Positions 1 to 4,502 of a stretch of DNA of 6,827 nucleotides are shown here, piece by piece. Both the position numbers and the translations under genes were made by a program. The stretch is from contig NZOA01000071.1 in NCBI GenBank assembly GCA_002695115.1, positions 3,619 through 10,445 on the forward strand. The letters are read 5' to 3'. Below the pieces are notes generated by a model. It was not told where the DNA came from. It was given only the letters and a program-made list of their open reading frames with translations, and made no database searches. The DNA is from Planctomycetota bacterium (GTDB taxonomy: Bacteria; Planctomycetota; UBA8108). How positions within the stretch are numbered: position 1 is the stretch's first letter; the number at the start of each line of letters is the position of its first letter.

Positions 1-3000
1 CCGCAGGTCACGGTCACGTCGAATGTACAGCTCGACGTATTGCCGCTAGCGTCCGTCGCCGTGACCGTTACCGTCGTGGTGCCGACGGGAAAGAGGCTCC
101 CCGAAGCTGGCTCCGTAGAGACAGTCGGGCTGCTGTCACAGCCGTCGGTCGCGGCCGCGGCGAAGTCCACCGTGGCGCCGGCCAGCTGATCGCACTCTAC
201 CGAGACGGCCGCCGGGCAGATGAGCTGAGGCTGCGTTCGGTCCTCGACGGTGATCGTCGCCGTACAGGAGTCGGCGTTGCCCAGGTCGTCGGTTACCGTG
301 ACCGTCACTTCGGTGCTCCCGAGGGGGAAGGGCCCCGCGGGCTCCAGGGCCAGGGTGAGGGCCACCTCCGGATGCGTGAACCCGGCGTAGACGAGCTCCG
401 GCGCTACGGCCGCCTCGCAGTCCGCACCCGCCGCTACCGTGACGTCCCGGCAACGGGCCACCGGTACCGTACTCAGGACGCCTCCGATGGCGCCGCCGGG
501 ACCGCCGTAGTCCTCCGACGGACCCTGATCGTCGTACAGCAGAAACAGGTAGAGGACGTCGGTAGGATAGGGATTCCCGTTCGGATCTGTCATTCCCGCC
601 TCGGCGAGTCGGCCAGTCCTGTTGTCAACTCGCGGCGCGGCGGCTGCGTGGGCATCCGGATCGAACGGGACCAGGAAGCCGTCCCCATCGAGAGCGAAAT
701 GGCCGCCGCTGGTATGCATCATCAGGAACCAGTGGTCGGGATGCCGTGACACCTGTGCCAGCCGGTGGTTCACGTAGTTCTCGCCCACCAGGAGGTCATG
801 GTTGGACCAGCGGTTCCCCCAGCAGATGTCCGAGTCTCCCAGGTCCGCTGCCTCCGGATTTCCGGGGATGGCGTAGAAGTGGGCCTGGGACACATCGAAC
901 GCCGTCTCCATCACGATGTTGAAGTCCATCGAGTTTTCACCGGGGCGGATGGTCATGACGGCGCTCCCCGAAGCATTCGGATCGCCGTCGGGCAACCAGC
1001 TGTGCGCGGCGCTCGGGCCGCCATCCATCAACACGTAGAGGCGCACCGGCTCCACGGGACCGGCAGGCACTGTCTCCGGCAGGCGCGACCGCAGATAGGC
1101 TTCCACCTCGGCGATCTCGCCCGCGGTGAGCGCCCGATCGTAGACGATGATCTCCGCCACATCCCCGTTCAGGACGTTGGAGGAGCCGCCGGAGGAGTTG
1201 ATCCAGGAGCCGATGGACATCTGGGACCAGTCCGAGCTGTAGGACGCCGATGGTCCGCCGGCCTGCGAGTCAACCCCGTCGAGGAACCCCAGGTGGGTCG
1301 AAGCGGCGGAGCCGTCGTAAACCTGTGTGAAGTAGTGGAACTGGTCCGCGGGTATCTCGACCCCCTTGTGCGCCGCGCCGCCATCGTAGTGATAGTAGGC
1401 GTCGAACGTGCCGGCACCGTCATCGCGCGCCAGGGCGTATTGGCTCGCCGCGCCGTTGCGCCGGCCGAAGCAGTACCAGTAGGACGCCGAGGTGGTCTGG
1501 CTGGGTACCAGCAGGTTGCCGATGGTGAAGATGGTGGCATCCGCGAGAACCTGGTCGAGGCTGCCGCGGAAAGGAGAGATGCCCCCCATGCGCAGGAAGG
1601 ACAGGCCCGTGGCGGGATCCACGATATGCGTGGCGTCACCGCCCGCCAGGTCGATGGTGTTGGCGGACTGGTCCGCCCAGGTCGACACCACCGAGCCGTT
1701 GCCGGTGCTGTCGGTGCCGGCATCGGCCCGCACCCAGAGCGCCAGGTCCGGGCGCAGAGCAGGCACCGGGCCGCTGGCGGGATCCAGGGCCCGTCCACTG
1801 AGGCCCAGGACGAGCTCGGGTGTTTCAGCCACGTTGCTCGTGATCCTCAACTCGCCGGTGAAGTCGCCGCTGGCGTCGGGGGCGAACTCGATGGCGACGA
1901 TCTCGTCATCACCGGGCTCGAGGCTGGGCCGCGGAGTGGCCGCCACGGAGAAGGCCGCGTCGCCGGTCAGCTCGGCGGTCCAGATCAGCGGTGCGAAACC
2001 GCTATTGGTCACCGTCACCTGCCGCGTTGTGGAGCGGCCGCCGGGTACGAACACCGGCGGCAGGACAAGCTCACCCGCCTCAGGCGTCACCTGGATGTAG
2101 GGCCGGGGCTCCACACCGGTGCCGGACAGTTCCACCTCGAAGGTGGGCGAGGACCAGTCGTTGCTGGCGATGACCAGCGTGCCGGTGAAGGAGGTTCTGC
2201 TGGTGGGGGCAAACTGGAGCAGCACGTCCTGGCTGTCTCCAGGAGCGATGGGTGCCAGCTCGGTGGGGGCGCTGAAGACAGGGTCACCGGTTAACGACAG
2301 CGAGTAACTCAGCTCGGCGTTGCCGGTGTTGAGAATTGTCAATGTAGCGGTGCTCGGGAGCCCGGGGGCGCCCGCGTCGGAAAACACCAGGCTGCTGGCG
2401 CTTAGGACTGCCTCCGGTTCGGATGGCGCCGCAATCGCCTCACCTGCAGATGCGAGGTTCGCCGCCACGTAGGCGCGGGTTAATGGCCGGTTGTAAACGG
2501 CGAACAGGGAGCAACTCGTCTCCTCCTGGTAGACAGACGCATCACCGAGGATGGTGAGGGTGTCCGGATCGAGCGATGCGGGACCGTCGACACCGCCGCC
2601 GCCGCCGGTGGCCACCAGCACGCCGTCAAGGAACGTATCGAACCGGTCGTTGGCCGCGTCGACTACGTAGACGAGACGGTACCACTCTTCTGGCGCCAGG
2701 GAGCCTGCCGGTGACCATATCTGGTTCGCGCTTGCCAGCCAGATGCCGACGCGATCCTGGTTCTGGTAGTAGGAGCCGCCGCCGCCCTTCACAAGCCGAT
2801 TCCACGACGCGCTGACCTGGCTCGGGCTGAAGTCCATCACCAGGGTGAACTGGTTTGCCCGGTTTCCGCCGCCGTTGGCGTGCAGATTCGGATCCACGCC
2901 CAGCCAGGCGTTGTCGGGGGCTCTCACCGAACCCGTGTCGGCGGCAAAGCCGGGCACGCCTGCCTGCGCCGTGATCTCTCCGGCGCCCTCCATCGTCAGG

Positions 3001-4178
3001 TTCGCGCCGAGAGAGGCCGATGTGATATCGCCCGCGTCGTTGAACTCCCACAGGCCGACGATCACGGGTTTCCTGGTCACAACGGCCGCCAGGATGAATT
3101 CGCTCGTCTGCGGCTCATCGGTCGTGATCGTCAAGGTGGCGGTGAACATTCCGGTGGCGGTGGGGGTGAACAGGACGGTCACGTCCGCCGCGCCGGCAAC
3201 GTCGATGGACTCCGGGGCGTCGCCGATCGCGAAGCCCGCGTCACCCGAGATGTCATAGGAGAGCGAATGGGCGCCGGCAGCGAGGTTCGTCAGCCGGGCG
3301 ACCACCTGCCTGGCGGCCGCGTCCTGGGGGAAGCTGGCCAGGAAACGTGTCTCCGCCTCTTCGACGACGACGCCGCCGGGCTCTGCAATCGCCCCGGCGG
3401 CGGGCGCCCCGAGTGCCGCGATCTCAGCCGCCGACATGGCGTAGTCGCGGATCTGGAAGTTGTTGATGTAGCCGTTGCGCTGTGCCGTGCCGTCATCGGT
3501 GAAGAGGTACACGCCGGGATTGTCCCCGGTCGGAAGGTGGATCGCCCCGGCGCCCGGATCGTCGACAGTGAATGAGGCATGGCTGAGCGCGTTGTGCGCG
3601 ACGCCATCGACGTGAACCTGCAGCTGGTCGGCGGCGAGAGTCAGATCCACCGTGACGACGAAGCGGTGCCACGTGTTCACCGCCGGACCCGAGCTCCCGT
3701 AGTCGCCGTAATCCCCCAGGTTTCCGGTACCCGATTGGAACCAGAGGTCGCCGTCCCAGTTGCCGTTGGCGTTGCCGTGGAAGACAGAGCCCCAGCCGCT
3801 GTGATCAGGGTGCAGGACGTCGAGGATCAGGGAGTACTGGTTGAGGCGGGACCCGCCGCCATTCTCGGTGGCGTTGGTTAAGAACAGGATTGCGTCCCCG
3901 GGACTGCCGGTGGCGAAGTTGTAGTAGTAGACCTGTTCGTCGGCTCCGTCCACCAGCGGTACTCCGAAGGAACTGCAGGTGCCGAACTCGCCCGTTGTTG
4001 TCCCGGCGGCGCCGACGAACGTGCCGTCGAGGCCGACGTCGGCCTCGAGGTTGCCGTCGAACTGCCAGGAACCCGTTACGTCACCGGCTTGCGCCGAGCT
4101 GTACGGGCACAACAGGAGTCCGAGGTGGAGAAGCAGAGCACCTACAAGAGGTTCAGAGATAGCGACTGGGAGTTTCAT
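1..4178 (-). CDS. Large secreted modular LamG / Ig-like (choice-of-anchor-D type) / HYR surface protein, C-terminus outside window
   Basis: An uninterrupted frame of 1392 codons starts at ATG 4178-4176 and is still open at the left edge. An in-frame TGA five codons upstream fixes the start; the ribosome site is weak (AGCGAG). Residues 1-31 form a Sec signal peptide (hydrophobic LVGALLLHLGLLL, likely cleavage AQA|GD). Approximate domains: LamG-like 32-255 (NTWHRFVV and HVDGV strands), Ig-like choice-of-anchor-D/ASH-type 262-370, LamG 372-577 (EEWYRLVY, FLDGV), Ig-like 585-690 (ends VELSGTGVEP), Ig-like 691-795 (ends GLSGRALDP), LamG 808-1033 (LALWVRADAG, FLDGV, VEAYLRSRL), an unassigned segment 1040-1236, then HYR domains 1237-1315 and 1316-1392+, with paired cysteines and the PLGSTEVTVTVTD / PVGTTTVTVTATD signatures. 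These folds usually bind glycans or build extracellular stalks, so adhesion or polysaccharide binding is inferred. No catalytic domain is recognised. A sorting tail (for example PEP-CTERM) would lie outside the window. Substrate unknown. Confidence 0.92.
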   Translation of the reverse strand, partial: MKLPVAISEPLVGALLLHLGLLLCPYSSAQAGDVTGSWQFDGNLEADVGLDGTFVGAAGTTTGEFGTCSSFGVPLVDGADEQVYYYNFATGSPGDAILFLTNATENGGGSRLNQYSLILDVLHPDHSGWGSVFHGNANGNWDGDLWFQSGTGNLGDYGDYGSSGPAVNTWHRFVVTVDLTLAADQLQVHVDGVAHNALSHASFTVDDPGAGAIHLPTGDNPGVYLFTDDGTAQRNGYINNFQIRDYAMSAAEIAALGAPAAGAIAEPGGVVVEEAETRFLASFPQDAAARQVVARLTNLAAGAHSLSYDISGDAGFAIGDAPESIDVAGAADVTVLFTPTATGMFTATLTITTDEPQTSEFILAAVVTRKPVIVGLWEFNDAGDITSASLGANLTMEGAGEITAQAGVPGFAADTGSVRAPDNAWLGVDPNLHANGGGNRANQFTLVMDFSPSQVSASWNRLVKGGGGSYYQNQDRVGIWLASANQIWSPAGSLAPEEWYRLVYVVDAANDRFDTFLDGVLVATGGGGGVDGPASLDPDTLTILGDASVYQEETSCSLFAVYNRPLTRAYVAANLASAGEAIAAPSEPEAVLSASSLVFSDAGAPGLPSTATLTILNTGNAELSYSLSLTGDPVFSAPTELAPIAPGDSQDVLLQFAPTSRTSFTGTLVIASNDWSSPTFEVELSGTGVEPRPYIQVTPEAGELVLPPVFVPGGRSTTRQVTVTNSGFAPLIWTAELTGDAAFSVAATPRPSLEPGDDEIVAIEFAPDASGDFTGELRITSNVAETPELVLGLSGRALDPASGPVPALRPDLALWVRADAGTDSTGNGSVVSTWADQSANTIDLAGGDATHIVDPATGLSFLRMGGISPFRGSLDQVLADATIFTIGNLLVPSQTTSASYWYCFGRRNGAASQYALARDDGAGTFDAYYHYDGGAAHKGVEIPADQFHYFTQVYDGSAASTHLGFLDGVDSQAGGPSASYSSDWSQMSIGSWINSSGGSSNVLNGDVAEIIVYDRALTAGEIAEVEAYLRSRLPETVPAGPVEPVRLYVLMDGGPSAAHSWLPDGDPNASGSAVMTIRPGENSMDFNIVMETAFDVSQAHFYAIPGNPEAADLGDSDICWGNRWSNHDLLVGENYVNHRLAQVSRHPDHWFLMMHTSGGHFALDGDGFLVPFDPDAHAAAAPRVDNRTGRLAEAGMTDPNGNPYPTDVLYLFLLYDDQGPSEDYGGPGGAIGGVLSTVPVARCRDVTVAAGADCEAAVAPELVYAGFTHPEVALTLALEPAGPFPLGSTEVTVTVTDDLGNADSCTATITVEDRTQPQLICPAAVSVECDQLAGATVDFAAAATDGCDSSPTVSTEPASGSLFPVGTTTVTVTATDASGNTSSCTFDVTVTC

Positions 4179-4228
4179 CGATTCTCGCTTTCAATCTATA
4201 GAATAGGAATTACAAGACCCAACCCACC

Positions 4229-4258
4229 ACCATAAGCGATGTTTCAGGTGTCAATCAA
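4229..4258 (-). promoter_or_regulatory. Possible sigma70-type promoter of the LamG gene
   Basis: Read on the minus strand, TTGATT (4258-4253) and TATGGT (4234-4229) are separated by 18 bp, each matching four of six consensus bases. This would start transcription near 4222 and give a leader of about 45 nt before the ATG at 4178. An overlapping perfect TTGACA (4254-4249) is present but has no -10 box at 16-18 bp. This is only a pattern match; promoter consensus in the PVC group is poorly defined. Confidence 0.28.
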
Positions 4259-4336
4259 GCAGCGTAGCCCTCTCCTTGCTCCCGCCCATGGTCTCGCATA
4301 GGCTATTGGCCGGGTTCAGTTAATATAGAGAGGGAT

Positions 4337-4350
4337 TCGACTCTCGACTC
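4337..4350. repeat. Exact tandem 7-bp repeat TCGACTC x2
   Basis: Two back-to-back copies of TCGACTC end five bases before the ribosome binding site of the small ORF at 4369. The position would suit a regulator binding site in a 5' untranslated leader, but two 7-mers can also arise by chance or slippage. The copies are direct, not inverted. With the preceding GAGAG (4328-4332), the CTCTC at 4341-4345 could form only a weak 5-bp stem. Confidence 0.4.
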
Positions 4351-4354
4351 ACTT

Positions 4355-4361
4355 AAAGGAG
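4355..4361 (+). promoter_or_regulatory. Strong Shine-Dalgarno site of the small ORF
   Basis: AAAGGAG lies 7 nt before the ATG at 4369, which is near-ideal sequence and spacing. It is the best ribosome binding site in the window, clearly better than those of the two large genes, and is the main reason for taking the 29-codon ORF seriously. Confidence 0.6.
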
Positions 4362-4368
4362 AGTTCTC

Positions 4369-4458
4369 ATGGAGCGCCTGGTTGCTTTGGTGCTGTTGGT
4401 TGGGTGTGGGCCATCAGTACCAGGCATTTCAATTCATCAGTCCTGGGCAGGTGGCTAA
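4369..4458 (+). CDS. Candidate 29-residue small lipoprotein (or remnant of a longer lipoprotein)
   Basis: The frame is complete: ATG 4369, 29 codons, TAA 4456-4458, preceded by a strong Shine-Dalgarno sequence. The product begins MERLVALVLLVGCG: a short n-region with Arg3, a hydrophobic core, and a lipobox-like L10-V11-G12-C13, so cleavage and lipidation at Cys13 would leave a 17-residue lipopeptide (C13 to G29) rich in Gly, Ser and Pro. Very small lipoproteins of this form exist in bacteria (entericidin-like and lysis-type), but I see no specific similarity to any named family. It lies 44 nt before the dehydrogenase-like gene on the same strand, so co-transcription is likely. Alternatives are the decayed 5' end of a longer lipoprotein gene, a leader peptide controlling the downstream gene, or a chance ORF. 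With only 29 codons, coding statistics cannot decide. Confidence 0.45.
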   Translation: MERLVALVLLVGCGPSVPGISIHQSWAGG

Positions 4459-4477
4459 CCAAGAAAGACGTCTTGGT
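4458..4477 (+). promoter_or_regulatory. Hairpin with embedded 10-bp palindrome after the small ORF
   Basis: ACCAAGA (4458-4464) pairs perfectly with TCTTGGT (4471-4477) across a 6-nt loop, and the stem begins on the last base of the small ORF's TAA stop. The same bases contain the perfect palindrome AAGACGTCTT (4465-4474). There is no T-run after the stem (it continues ATAAAATGAGG), so it is not a standard intrinsic terminator. It could be an mRNA stability or attenuation element, or a dimeric regulator site. The AT-rich TATAAAAT at 4477-4484 resembles a -10 box but has no good -35. Confidence 0.4.
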
Positions 4478-4502
4478 ATAAAATGAGGATCAAGATCAGC
4501 AT

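Larger units (their letters stand above)
4179..4368. other. Divergent intergenic region
   Basis: This gene-free stretch separates the leftward LamG protein from the small rightward ORF and is visibly more AT-rich than the flanking genes. It must hold the leftward promoter and probably one for the rightward genes. It contains the 8-bp palindrome TCTATAGA (4195-4202), a candidate minus-strand promoter (4229-4258), and an exact tandem duplication of TCGACTC (4337-4350). I found no convincing -35/-10 pair on the plus strand: TAATAT (4321-4326) resembles a -10 box but has no -35 partner at normal spacing. No rho-independent terminator or RNA gene is apparent. Confidence 0.7.

Noticed and set aside
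765..2294. A 509-codon open frame on the plus strand
   Set aside because: It lies wholly antisense to the LamG/Ig-like/HYR gene. Its translation is low-complexity (rich in Gly, Arg, Ala, Val, His) with no recognisable domain, and the minus strand in the same place encodes clear LamG and Ig-like signatures. Long antisense frames like this are expected from GC-rich codon bias.
2592..2607. GCC-triplet run as a contingency (phase-variable) repeat
   Set aside because: It is a short run of glycine codons in a loop of the second LamG domain. Copy-number changes would be in-frame, so it could not switch the gene on and off.
4105..4116. Possible lipobox (LLLC, Cys24) in the signal peptide of the LamG protein
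   Set aside because: The residue before the cysteine is Leu rather than Gly, Ala or Ser, and a good type I cleavage site (AQA|GD) follows seven residues later. A standard Sec signal peptide is the better reading.
4195..4202. TCTATAGA palindrome as the -10 box of the LamG gene
   Set aside because: A -10 at TATAGA would start transcription only about 10 nt before the ATG, leaving no room for the ribosome site, and its -35 (TTGGGT) is poor. The 8-bp palindrome is short enough to be chance.
4458..4477. Rho-independent terminator after the small ORF
   Set aside because: The stem is only 7 bp with modest GC content and is followed by ATAAAATGAGG rather than a run of T. Termination here would also separate the small ORF from the gene just downstream.
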